NCBI GenBank assembly: GCA_028023455.1
Contig: JAQFVV010012574.1
Span: 1,103,501-1,167,500 of the forward strand
Direction: 5' to 3'
From: Epiperipatus broadwayi
Taxonomy: Eukaryota > Onychophora > Udeonychophora > Euonychophora > Peripatidae
Length of the DNA stretch: 64,000 nucleotides
Shown: one piece after another, positions 36,227 to 46,699 of the stretch
How positions within the stretch are numbered: the first letter of the stretch is position 1
Layout: each line of letters starts with the position of its first letter
Notes under the pieces: generated by a model
Databases searched by the model: none
Told to the model about the DNA's origin: nothing
Seen by the model: only the letters and a program-made list of their open reading frames with translations
Position numbers and translations under genes: made by a program

Positions 36227-37215
36227 AGAATTGCATCTTACTTTTTGTTTAATAAAGCTATTTACTTAAAAAAATTGCAATTAAAAACTTTACAATTGTC
36301 ATTTTCATTAAAGAAATTATTTAAAGTAACTTATCAGCTATACTTTATATAGATATGATGTAGTACATTTATCTGCACTTCTCTGCATATAGATAAAACA
36401 GTATATGTATAAAGTAATTCTTCAGCAAGCTGATGGGCTCTCTGAATAAGCTTGTTCCTTATAAACAGTAGACTAGCTTATTATCATCTTTAGGAATGGT
36501 ATAATCCAGTAAATGTTGACATTCAATAATCTCCATTTAGTTTCTATCATTTGATGGACTTCAGGTAAGCCAGTCATCTAGTACACATCATGGGCTATGG
36601 AATACAGAAAAGCAGTCCCTTCATAGTGAATCCAAACTCAACTCTACCATTGAACTAGTAGCAGCAGCTGGACTTGCTACCTCTTGCCTTCAGTTATAAC
36701 TTCATGGTAGTAATAATATGGCCATAATCTGTAAAACTGTAGAACTTAAAAAAACTTACCTAATCTTTTTTAACCTTTTTATAGTTGTGGTGGAAAAAAC
36801 ACAGTCATCAAAAGCAAGTTTTCTTTATTTTGATTCAAAAAAAGTTAATGACTCTTTTCAATTTACATTAATCTTTTTAAAAACAACTTTCTCGTATCAA
36901 AATATATTATACAAGCTTTAATCTAAAAGAAAATAATCTAATCAAAATAAATAGTGGAATTTTATAATTACCAGTATTTATTGTAACATAAAAACATGTT
37001 TGTTTTAATTTCAAAATCAAAATTAATAAAATATTAATTAGATCTTTTTAAAATGTTTAATTTATAATAAAAAAAATTTAAATTCAAAATTATACTTAAC
37101 TGTTATTTCAGTGTAATATAGAAAATATCTAGAAAAATTGTTTGTGTTTATTTCTACTTTTCCTTTCAACTTTATATATATATGCACATACTCTACTATG
37201 TTGTTATCTGCCATA

Positions 37216-37480
37216 GGACACATAACCATCTCAATACTAAATATAAAATTGTCAAATAAACTTTGTGTTTACAATAGTAGTGTACCTCCTGCCATGCCTA
37301 TGATCTGATTTTATATTAATCATATATTTTTTGCTTGTTCATATTCACCCAGTTAACCATCTAACAGTGGACAGTAAATGGATATCTAGCTAAAATAAAT
37401 TAATCATGAAAAACTTCTCAAATGGGAAAACTAAAGCAATGTTTTTTCCTTCATGGGTTTTTAATGAAAAGTTTTATAGA
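37216..37480. other. Spacer
   Basis: No gene seen between family A copy A4 and the LINE fragment that follows. Confidence 0.4.
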
Positions 37481-37484
37481 GGGT

Positions 37485-38333
37485 GTTGTCTTACAATGGC
37501 TGCCTAAAGATGCAAAAAGCAAAAATGAAAATGTTTGGTAGATTACAGTTTATGGATATTAAAAGAATAGCCAAAATAGTATTTGAGTTGTGAATAAAAG
37601 ACAGGCAACAAAATGGGTGTGAAAGGTAATGCATTATGCAATAGATTTAGATAAAGAATTTATGTTAGTATACTTATACAAAAGGTGGGATGATTGTGTT
37701 AGGAGTATTGTTGAGTGTTTTAGGGTTAAGGAATTGGATAGAAGAATAGATGCATTAATAAAGAATAGGGAGTTGGAAAGATGGAGAGCTAGTATGGAGA
37801 GTAATAAGAGTTTAAATATTTATAGAAGGAAACAGAATAGTGGGTGTGAGTTAATTTATGATAATAGCAAGGAAAGTAGTTTACTGTTTAAGGCTTGAAC
37901 AGAATCTTTAGCAACAAGGGAATATACACGTAAAAGAAGAAATATGGATGATTCAGGCTGCAAGCTGTGTAAGGAAGGTATAGAAAATATTAGGTATCTG
38001 TTAATTGAATTAAATTCCTGAAAGCAGAAAGGATACAAATAATGAAGTTGTGGAAGAATAAATATGAACAAAGTGATTATACAGAGAGTGGCTTCTTGGT
38101 TTTTATGCTAGGTTTGGGAAAAGATAAGAGGTTTTAGATCTAAAGGCCATGGAGTTGACAAAGATAAGGTTGTGGAAATGGGATGGAGCAGGGTAGAAAA
38201 AATATGGGAAAACTTGGGGTGGGGTATAGAACGAGGTTCAAAGTGGCTAACAGGTTCCTCTGGGCATAGTTACTGAGAGATTTCTAACTCCATATAAGGA
38301 GAAATCACAGTGCATCACATCACATCACACATA
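37485..38333 (+). mobile_element. 3' end of a non-LTR retrotransposon (distinct from RTE)
   Basis: The plus strand has coding remnants followed by a 3' end with tandem tcacatcacatcacac (38312-38332), a simple-repeat tail typical of some LINEs. The coding part (37485-38020) includes GRLQFMDIKRIAK, RWDDCVRSIVECFRV and, after an in-frame TGA at 37896-37898, RTESLATREY-like text with GCKLCKEGIENIRYLL. The last phrase fits the C-x2-C…H…C knuckle at the end of many LINE ORF2 proteins, with the His changed to Tyr. No reverse transcriptase core remains. The clade is not identified. Confidence 0.6.
37629..38020 (+). pseudogene. LINE ORF2 C-terminal fragment with zinc-knuckle remnant
   Basis: The frame from 37629 runs 89 codons to a TGA and then continues in the same frame to a TGA at 38018-38020, so the first stop is probably a nonsense change. 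The charged stretch with repeated Arg, Glu and Lys and then a two-Cys knuckle (CKLCKEGIEN) is the usual ending of retrotransposon ORF2 proteins of the Jockey/R1/CR1 type. Function in the parent is nucleic-acid binding; this copy is inactive. Confidence 0.5.
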
Positions 38334-38339
38334 AAGACT

Positions 38340-39590
38340 GTTTTATCTATATACACATAAAATAAATTGATAAATAAATTTCTCAATTAAAAGTATATAT
38401 AGTAATACCTGTTCAGGTTTAAAAAAAGAATATAATTCAACCTTTGCACAAATGTAACATGTGTTTATTTCATTCTTTAACATCTAATATATATTTTGTT
38501 TATTATTTATTGTGATTTACTGTATTAATGTGAATGATTATCTAATATTTTCTAATAGCTGATAAAGTGTGGTCAGTCACAATATAATGTTATATAGTAA
38601 TTCAAATGTTTGTTGTACTGTGCAGTCAAATTTAAAATTAGTAGTCTAATTTAAAGACATTTTATAAAATAAACTTAAAATCAAAATGTTAACTCTTGAT
38701 AATTAAAATTTTTAAATATGAAAAATTAAAAGTAAAATAACTATAAGTGTAATTCAAAAGCTGTAATAAAAGTGAAAGATTTCTATGAACACTTTTCAAC
38801 CTAAACATCACAAATAAGTAATAAAAAAAGAGTGGTAGTATTAATTTTCATATGATCTGCTCTAGATATGAGCCCAATACCTATTACAAAGGATTGATTA
38901 GAATACAGAATACTGTAATTATAAACTTTTCTCATTAAGAATTTGTGACTCCAATAAGAATATCTAATTAAGTACAGTTCACAGAATTGTTTCTACAGGC
39001 CAAATAAAAGTCAACACTAGCATCCTATCATGTGAAAGCAAGTAATAAAAGGCATAATGAACAATGACATGAATAACATTGCATTAACAATTCCCCAACA
39101 TAATAAAAAATAAATAAAATAAAGAATTTAATGATGATTTGTCATAGCATAACTAGCACTATAATGCTGATAATTATTAAATAAGCTCAAAGAAAAAAAT
39201 CTGTAACTTTTTGTTAATAAACCTGACAACTATTGAAAAAATATCAAAAATTAAAGCATGATTTTATTACATTGTCATGGGTTTTAATACAATGCAAATG
39301 AACTGTTTTTGATAGTAAAGTTTCAGTGTTTACAACATAAATTGGGAGTATCATAAAATTTTCCAATTTGCTATAACTGCAGAAGAGAGGTTTCAACAAA
39401 ATTAATATTTTTCTATATCATAGCCAAAAAAAGAAACACAACATGAAATATCCATAGATTAAAGATAGTTTTATTTTTAATTTCATTTACTATCAAAATA
39501 TAATTAGCTTATGATTAAATAAAATTAAATAATTATTCAGAAAGTTATTAAAATAGTTTTAAAATTTAAACTATCTCAAATTAGAATGTT
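38340..39590. other. AT-rich spacer
   Basis: No recognisable gene or repeat partner within the window. Confidence 0.5.
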
Positions 39591-41290
39591 TAAGTAATGA
39601 TAATCATCATCATCATCATCATCATTATTATTATTATTTTCAATTACTACCAAACCTCTGCTGAATAAAAACATCTCCAAGTTTATTTCAGTTTCTCTGA
39701 TCCATGGCTTTTTTCCTCTATATTACGCTAACAAACTTTATTAATTCATTCATTCATTTCATGGATAGTTCTAATTCAGGATTTTTATAATCTCAGGATT
39801 TGAATTTAGGAGATCAACTGTTCATCTATTGTCATTTCGTTTAGAAATATTTCCAGCCCAGTTCTAGATCAGTATTTAAATTATTTAAATGATGTTTCTT
39901 ATTCAATTATTTTACTTGTGATCTCTCTGGATTACTTCCAATATATATATATTTTGTTGCATGATCTAAAATTTTTATATTGCTCTTATATTAAATGTCC
40001 AAGTTTCAAATCCATAAGTAAGAATTAGTAAAACATCTATTTACAAACTTCCTTTTCAATACATAAACATATGTTATTGTTGTTGTTTTTTTGATATTAT
40101 GTTATTTTTACTAAAAACATGTTATCTGTGCTTAATTCTATTATAAATCTCATCTATCATGTTTCCCTCTGTATTAATAATTTAACAAAGGTATTTATAA
40201 TCAACTTTTTCCATTTCTTGATTATTTTCTTTTTTTATTAAAACTATTGAACACTAATTTAGTCTTTTTAAATCAATATCTTTAGTTCTACTTTCTTGGT
40301 TTCTTCTGATAACTCTTCTAATATAACATTTCGTTAAGCATAATCTGTTATTGTTTTTACAAATAACAATTGTTTTTATTCTCTTAGCTTCCCATTTTAA
40401 TTCATAAAATACTTCTGTAAAACTGATTTCAAAGGTTTTAGATAATTTAGAATTAATTTATATCATGATAGCCTAAAGTTTTAATCATTATGAAAATGTT
40501 TAGAATCTAATTCTTTCATAATTTACAAATCCAAGGCATAATACAAACTTATATTCATTGGTCCTTTTTATAAATTGTCTTAATAATATGATGTTTACTA
40601 CTTTGCTAAAACCAATTAAATTCATTTATTGTTTAGGTTGATTTGAGTCCAAATTTTACTGTATCTAAGTTAAAATTATCTAAATTATGATGTTGTATAA
40701 AACTGATAAAATACTAATATGTCTATAGTTCCAAGAGCAATTCACTTTATCCCACTCCAGAGTCATTTGCTGGAAGATTGAGTAGTCAATGAACACGAGA
40801 TATCCCCATTCCCAAACAGGTTTCTTCATTTTATTTTTATCTAAAATTAAGATTCAAAGTTGGACCTAATACATTTATGCATATGCAATGCAAAAAGAAT
40901 GAAAAAGTTTGTTGAATATTTCCTAATTATTTGAAATATCTATTATTTAGAATTTCTTATATAGTTTTGCCAATAATTTTTTTTCTTCATCTATTTCAAG
41001 ATATAACTAATAATTTCTTAATTTTATGGAGTTTTCCCCTTTTTTTTACATATAGTTACATGCTTCACTTTTTTATTTAAATGCTTGGAAATTCAAAAAA
41101 TGTAATTGTAGAAGTTATTTCGTTTTCTTGACTTTTATTATTATATAGTTCTTTGTAGAACTCATCTACATACTGGCAATATGTCATCTCTTTTTTTTTT
41201 TGAGAAATAATGCTATCTTTTCTTATTATTATGTAAAAAAATTATATTTTAATATTAAAATGATGTTTTATATTCTTAAGACTTATGTTC

Positions 41291-41854
41291 GCTTTTTTCT
41301 TCTTCTTCTTCTTCTTCTCAGTGATGAGATGTTTATTCATCAAAAAAAAAAAAAAAAAACAGATGCAGTTGAAACAAATGAAATTTCAGGAGCAACATGA
41401 TAATAGGGGAAGGATACATGTAAAAAGGGAATGGGAAGTGGAGAGGGAAAGTTGTGTGTAGTCCAGGCCAGTTAGAAATGTATGTCTTCATGATTGAGTC
41501 CTATGACAGAGGCTGAGGGGATGGGAGTTGGAGCATTTCCCAAGTGTCTGTGAGGAGTAGAGGTGGGGCTAGTATGGTATCTCGGGTTTTGAGAGTGTGA
41601 ATTAGGTCCAAGAGCTCTTGATTGCTGAATGTACTCTCTGGTCAAGGATAATGGCACATCGGGGCAACCAGAGAGCATAGATGAGAAAAACTGAAAGTCT
41701 AATAGCTGCAAAGACCCCTGTTTCTATGGATTCTTGGAGATTGAAGATGGTATTTTTGTGCGAGGAAAGGCAGGAGTTGATGACAATTCTCATGCCAAGC
41801 AGAAAAGGACATTTAAGTAGGAAGTGCTGGAGGGTTTCATTGTCAGTTTTACAG
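41291..41854 (-). mobile_element. 5'-truncated LINE 3' end with 12-bp target duplication
   Basis: The word agacttatgttc is present at 41279-41290 and 41855-41866, and the host RTE copy is continuous across it. On the minus strand the insert begins with coding sequence, ETLQHFLLKCPFLLGMRIVI (the His and Cys of a C-terminal zinc knuckle), continues open for about 70 codons, and then has a 3' untranslated part ending with aataaa-like sequence and a tail of GAA repeats (41296-41321 on the plus strand as ttcttctt). The GAA tail lies next to the target duplication, as expected for a LINE 3' end. The base composition is richer in GC than its surroundings, so it is a young arrival. Clade uncertain. 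Confidence 0.7.
41600..41854 (-). pseudogene. LINE ORF2 C-terminal fragment
   Basis: The minus-strand frame entering at the 5' truncation point reads through TDNETLQHFLLKCP and ends with a stop at 41602-41604. CKT-----ETLQHFLLKC is a Cys/His knuckle as found near the end of LINE ORF2 proteins. The following helix-like stretch (FAAIRLSVFLIYALWLPRC) is hydrophobic. It lacks every catalytic domain because of the 5' truncation. Confidence 0.55.
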
Positions 41855-42579
41855 AGACTTATGTTCTCTTATATAATTTTTCTTACTAATTCATAATTTT
41901 ATTTTGTTATATTATTGTTAATTCTTTTTAGTACCATTTTACAGAGATTCTAATATTAAATTATGATTAATGGTCATTTTTAAATATTTTCACAAATCTT
42001 TTCTTCTCATTATACATTGTTTTGATAAATTGAAAATTCACTGATGAATCGTTGCTTTTTTTGTGTCAGCTATCTTAGTAAGAATCATTTTCAAAATCTA
42101 TTAATATTTAAAATGATTTGTTAAGTTTTAATTTAAATTCATTGGAAAGTTAATGAAGGTTAGACCTATCATTTTTAAAATACTGTCCTTTTAAAAAAAT
42201 TTCATTTCTCCATTTATATCAACACATATCTTATATTTCACTAATTAATGATAATTTTCTCTGTTGAATCTACTAACATTACAATTTCAAAATATACATT
42301 TTCTGAAAGTTAAAATATCATCCAATTCTACTATATTTGCTATTTAACTACGAAATAATCGTTCTTTATATACTTCTAATTATAAATAAAGCCTTCACTG
42401 CAGAATAAAGCTAATATTTATCACAATCGTATTATTATCCCAAGCAGTTAAAATTTTATTATTTATAGCGCTTATCTTTGTTGTAATCTACTCTAAATAA
42501 TTGTTAATCACTTTTTAAAATTTTCCTATTCCTATATGTATATCATATCTGATTATTTTCCTTTCAAATTTTTTTGACC

Positions 42580-42690
42580 ATTGAGGACGCCAGTAGCAGA
42601 AACCGGTCTGAGGTTGGGGATATTCTACAAAGCTTGTTAATAACTGAAATATAGGCTTATTATATACCTGTATCAATATATGTAATATAT
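42580..42690 (+). repeat. Fragment related to family C
   Basis: The phrase gaggacgccagtagcagaaaccggtctgagg resembles gacgaaggccacaagccagaaactagtctgagg of family C at 43350-43385. The context after it differs, so it is either a distant member or a motif shared between repeat families. Confidence 0.35.
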
Positions 42691-42790
42691 AGGGTATATG
42701 AGCACAGACTTACACATGATCCACCAATCTCCACTGTATCTCATAATACTGATACACTTAAACACATAAAAAAATAAACACCCAAATACC
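42688..42790 (-). repeat. Family B interspersed repeat, decayed
   Basis: It shares agggtatatgagcacagact and the following phrases with 19676-19845, at lower similarity. The B-box-like word is mutated. Confidence 0.35.
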
Positions 42791-43007
42791 TTTTTTTATT
42801 AATAATCATCTTTCCTTTTGTTTTTTTTTAAGCTCTATATAACATTTGTAAAACAAGCTTTTAAATTAGGTTATGTGACACATGACTTGATTTTTTTTGT
42901 AACAATCTTGTTGTTTAGACCCTTATATTATATGTGGGTATGTGTTACTTTTTTAAAAAAAAAATCTATTTTATATTACTTCTAAAGCAGTATATAATTT
43001 GCTTATA

Positions 43008-43313
43008 GGCAAAACTCTCCATACAGTAGTGCCACTCAGTGTCAACCAGAGTAATCAATGGATGCCAGAAGGCTTGTTCATAAAATCCCTATCTAGTGCC
43101 TACTCATCCAATAACCCCAGACTAGTTTCTGGCTTGTGGCCTTCGTCAGTGAGAAGCTTTGGATCTGAGAGCACTGCACCTAGATCTTAGGATCTAATGC
43201 AACCCTTCAGCAGCCACCTTTTATCTCTACTTAACTACAAAACTATGAGAATAAAATTGAAAACACAATAATATTTTCCATCTAAGCTCAATAGCTTATA
43301 TAGTGATATGGGT
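43008..43313 (-). repeat. Family C, left inverted arm
   Basis: It is the reverse complement of 43638-43942 with only scattered differences (over 90 percent identical by eye). The shared content includes actactgtatggagagtt, ccattgattactctggttgg, ctcactgacgaaggccac, ggttgcattagatcctaagatc and ctatataagctattgagctt. The frames at 42999-43190 and 43235-43468 are translations of the two orientations of the same repeat and are not genes. Confidence 0.75.
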
Positions 43314-43555
43314 CTAGGTGCAGTGCTCTCAGATCCAAAGCTCCTCACTGACGAAGGCCACAAGCCAGAAACTAGTCTGAGGATATTGGATGAGTAGGCA
43401 CTAGATAGGGATTTTATACGCAAGCCTTCTGGCATCCATTGATTACTCTGGTTGGCACTGAGTGGCACTACTGTATGGAGAGTTTTGCCTGTTTTAATAA
43501 CAGTTATGTGCTAGCATAAGGAATAGTAATCATGTGATGTTTAGTGGTTTAACAC
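43314..43555 (+). repeat. Family C, middle copy
   Basis: A third copy of the family C core (tgcagtgctctcagatccaa … tggcactactgtatggagag), in the plus orientation, between the two inverted arms, followed by the family 3' end (ttatgtgctagcataagg … atgtttagtggttta). This end reappears alone as the mini-insertion at 35051-35105. Confidence 0.7.
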
Positions 43556-43637
43556 CAATTCTGCCTAATAGGATAGTGGTGACTATGGTTGTTAAAGAAC
43601 CAAAGACACCAAAATGTATGGGTACTGAACTGGGTTC

Positions 43638-43995
43638 AGACCCATATGACTATATAAGCTATTGAGCTTAGATTGAAAATATTATTGTGTTTTCAATTTT
43701 ATTCTCATAGTTTTGTAGTTAAGTAGAGATAAAGGGTGGCTGCTGGAGGGTTGCATTAGATCCTAAGATCTAGGCACAGTGCTCAGATCCAAAGCTCCTC
43801 ACTGACGAAACCACAAGCCATATACTAGTCTGCGGATATTGGATGAGTAGCCACTAGATATGGATTTTATGTGCAAGCCTTCTGGCATCCATTGATTACT
43901 CTGGTTGGCATTGAGTGGCACTACTGTATGGAGAGTTCTGCCTGTTTTAAGAACAGTTATGTGCTAGCATAAGGAATAGTGATCATGTGGTGTTC
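43638..43995 (+). repeat. Family C, right inverted arm with 3' end
   Basis: 43638-43942 mirrors the left arm at 43008-43313. It is followed by the same 3' end as the middle copy (ttatgtgctagcataagg), slightly decayed (gtgttcagtaatttg). Confidence 0.7.
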
Positions 43996-44024
43996 AGTAA
44001 TTTGATTATACTTAATGTTTCCTA

Positions 44025-44350
44025 TAGATTAAATAGAAGGATTTAAACTCAGGATGTTTCAGTCTATCCATCCCTCACTTTAGCTTAAGCAACTGATGCA
44101 TGTGAACACACACATGCAAAAAAGATACGATTCCCAATAAATGTATTTTGTGTAGAACCAGCACTCATCAGTTGGGGCATATATACACATATATACAATT
44201 AGTGTTCAGTGTATTTTAAGATAACAATTCTTCATACTTTAATGGACAGGTTTCAATCTTCTCACTCTTAACAACTGTTCAACTGTCCATTTCATTGAAA
44301 AACTAACAATGGAACACTCAAAGCCCTTGTTGGATTTGATATTATAATCA
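44025..44350 (-). repeat. Family B, left arm of inverted pair
   Basis: It is the reverse complement of 44413-44730 at roughly 80 percent identity. It includes the B-box-like end (ctgagtttaaatcct on the minus strand) and an extra body (gacaggtttcaatcttctca on the plus strand) not seen in the other family B copies. Confidence 0.6.
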
Positions 44351-44412
44351 TACTCATGTAGATATTAAAATTTCCGATAATATGAGGGGTTAGATTGATG
44401 TAATGTCTATAT

Positions 44413-44730
44413 GGGTATGACTATAATGTCAAATCCAATAAGTACTTTGAGCATTCTATCATTGGTTTTTCGAGTAAGTGGATGGTTGAATAGTTGGAAG
44501 AGTGAGAAGACTGAAGCCTGTCCATTAAAGTTTGAGGAATTGCTATCTTGATATAAACCAAGTACCTGTACTGATTGTATGTATGTGTAGGAGATTAAGG
44601 GTTGATTCTGCATGAAATACGGATATGGGATCATGTATTTTTTCCGCATGTGTGTGATCATGTGTATCTGTTGCTTGAGATAGAATGGAGGATGAATAGG
44701 AAAAATCCTGAGTTCAAATCCCCTTAATTA
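44413..44730 (+). repeat. Family B, right arm of inverted pair
   Basis: Mirror of 44025-44350 with a 62-bp centre. The plus strand ends with cctgagttcaaatcccctt, a good match to the RNA polymerase III B box (GTTCAAATC). The minus-strand frame 44407-44661 is open by chance over the repeat; the mirrored copy is not open in the same way. Confidence 0.6.
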
Positions 44731-44734
44731 TATT

Positions 44735-46595
44735 ACTGTATATAATTATTAAAGTACTATTTTTTCAACCCATTTATTTCCAGCACGTTTAACGTACCGA
44801 TCCATTTTAAATTTGCATTCAAAATATAAAATTTTTATTGTGCTGAAAATAACATTATTAGGGGGGGGGGGGGAGAGATAACCAAAACTGACAGAAACAA
44901 GCTTTGAAAAAAAAAAAAAAAAAAGTCGTTAAAACATATCAACATTTTGGCTCAGTGGTTAGTTACTTCTGTCATTAAAATTAATTTAACTTGATCATTA
45001 ATGAGCTTTCTTTTTATAAAATGAACTTAAAGAATTAAGTAAATGAGTGTGTCTATATAGTACATTCATTTTGTAAACTTAGTAACTAATAATAAAAATC
45101 AAATATTAAAAGCAACAATGATAAAAAAAATATGTATATATTCACATCAACACTCATTTATATAATATATAAAGTCTAATTTCCCTAACTAGAAAGCAGG
45201 TATGCTTACTTAAATCGTACACAGTCAATTTTAATCAATTTTCTTCATGATTAAAGACCAGGTGCTTTGAGGTAAAGAAGATCTAATCAGATTTCGCAAT
45301 TAAATCATTCAGCTTTTTCATTTCCTAGCTTCAAATGTAATATTTTGACATTTTTTCTGCCTTTTTTAATATTTAATAAAGTACTCCAGTATGTACTCAA
45401 GGAACCTGTAATGTGAAGAAAATTACAATTATACAAAGCTTTTAAACAGTGAAGAGTCTTTAGAAACTTTCAGTTATTTATCTTAGTTATCAAAATATTT
45501 TAACCCTTTCAGAGTAGGAAAAACGGTAAATAGAGTGGATAGTTGAAGGCAACTTGAAAGTCTGTGCGCAAATCCTCTATAATTACATCTAAATTCCAAG
45601 TATACAAATTATACTTGTAAACAAATATTAAAATAATAATAGTATAAAACCAATAACTCCTATTCTTCGTTTCATTTCTTAAAATAAATAAGTAAATGGA
45701 GTAGCATTATTCAAGAAAATTAATCTTTTAAATAATCAATTCAGATCTCCTTATCACAGCATTAGTTGAAGGTTAACTTCAGTTTAAAAACTGCAGTTAA
45801 GACTGATATTTTTCAAAATAAATAATTTTTCCTTATTTTCTAACTTATAATTAAGGTATTATTTAATAATTTTTAAAATAAGTAAAAAAAAAAACTCTCT
45901 CCTAAATATGAAAGAAAAGATAATAATTTTTAAAAATATAAATTAGACATATAATACTTAAAGCTTTTCTTGTATTACAAATACTTTAAATACATGAATA
46001 AAAAAGATTATCTCATCTCCAAGAGCAGTTCTGGATAAACTAACACTCTTCATATGTTTGAAAGGTGTATGCTGGAACAGAATTCTTAATTATTATATAT
46101 TTAAGATATTTCACTTTAGAAAAAAAAATTAGAGTTTGATTAATCATATCATGTGTTATTTAAAATAAGAATAGATATATTAATCTTTAATTAAGTTTAG
46201 AAGTTATATTTGGGCAAAAAAATGATTTAATATTCTTTAGATTAATAAATGATTAACAATATCATTAATCTATTTATCTAGAGTGGATATCGTCAAATGT
46301 GTAAGCACAAAAAATTTAGGTCTAGTAGATTAGATTCTAGTAAAAATATACACTATAAAAGGAAAATATTTTATTGCTAGCAATTATTAATTATGATTCA
46401 ACAAAACAATGCCTTAAATGAAAAGTATAGCGATTTTTACTAATGATAAAATGGCATCCTATTATAACTGATTTTTTTTTATTTTATGGTCAGCATATTA
46501 AAACTATCATTTGATCAAAACAACAGTTAAAAAAATAGATAGATACCCATTTACAGACTAGTATCAAATCGAGTTACTTTATCTTTTTTTTCCTT
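44735..46595. other. AT-rich spacer with G and A homopolymers
   Basis: No gene. A run of 13 G lies at about 44861-44873 and a run of 18 A at 44907-44924. Confidence 0.5.
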
Positions 46596-46608
46596 TTTTT
46601 TTTTTTTC

Positions 46609-46690
46609 CATGTGTCAAAGCATCGGCCAGGAAGCGAACTTGGGACAACTGCTTGTAAGGCAACTATGCTGACTACTCGACCACCAACTC
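46609..46690 (-). mobile_element. tRNA-derived retroposon
   Basis: Relative of the copies at 29500-29587 and 60829-60908. The minus strand reads ggtggtcgagtagtcagc, then gccttacaagca, then a damaged T-arm (about ten bases are missing around the B box: gtcccaagttcgcttcctgg). A poly-A tail follows (plus-strand T runs at 46583-46607), so it was retroposed. Confidence 0.6.
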
Positions 46691-46699
46691 TTGATGAGT

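Larger units (their letters stand above)
34700..37215 (-). repeat. Family A repeat, copy A4, with two younger insertions
   Basis: The copy starts inside the family sequence at the tgtccata landmark, so about 550 bases of the terminal part seen in A3 are missing. It then runs through all later landmarks to about 37215 (catagtagagtatgtgcata on the reverse strand), matching copy A2 in reverse. It carries two insertions with target duplications: 35051-35105 and 35730-36226. Its tandem position after A3 suggests unequal crossing-over or insertion of one copy into another. Confidence 0.7.
39598..42370 (-). mobile_element. Old, decayed RTE-like LINE copy interrupted by another LINE
   Basis: Base-by-base it follows the RTE-like LINE at 10915-13730 in the same orientation: a catcatcat tail at 39601-39630, then landmarks such as aaacatctccaagtttattt, aaatgtccaagtttcaaatccataagtaag, cttcccattttaattcataaaatacttctg, ttcctgggag-type endonuclease sequence and ccaattctact near 42320. 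Substitutions and small deletions are so many that no frame remains. A 564-bp insertion interrupts it at 41291-41854. A GC-richer patch at about 40735-40870 also does not match the LINE and may be a further small insertion. It is clearly much older than the copy at 10.9-13.7 kb. Confidence 0.75.

Noticed and set aside
43340-43400. Hammerhead ribozyme-like words (ctgacga … gaaac) in family C
   Set aside because: The core words are in the right order, but the first base pair of the stem between them is A-A, the third stem does not close at the required A-U position, and no cleavage-site partner was found. I consider it chance.
42999-43468. Two frames with nearly identical peptides on opposite strands
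   Set aside because: They are the two orientations of repeat family C. The peptide similarity reflects the inverted repeat, not a gene family.
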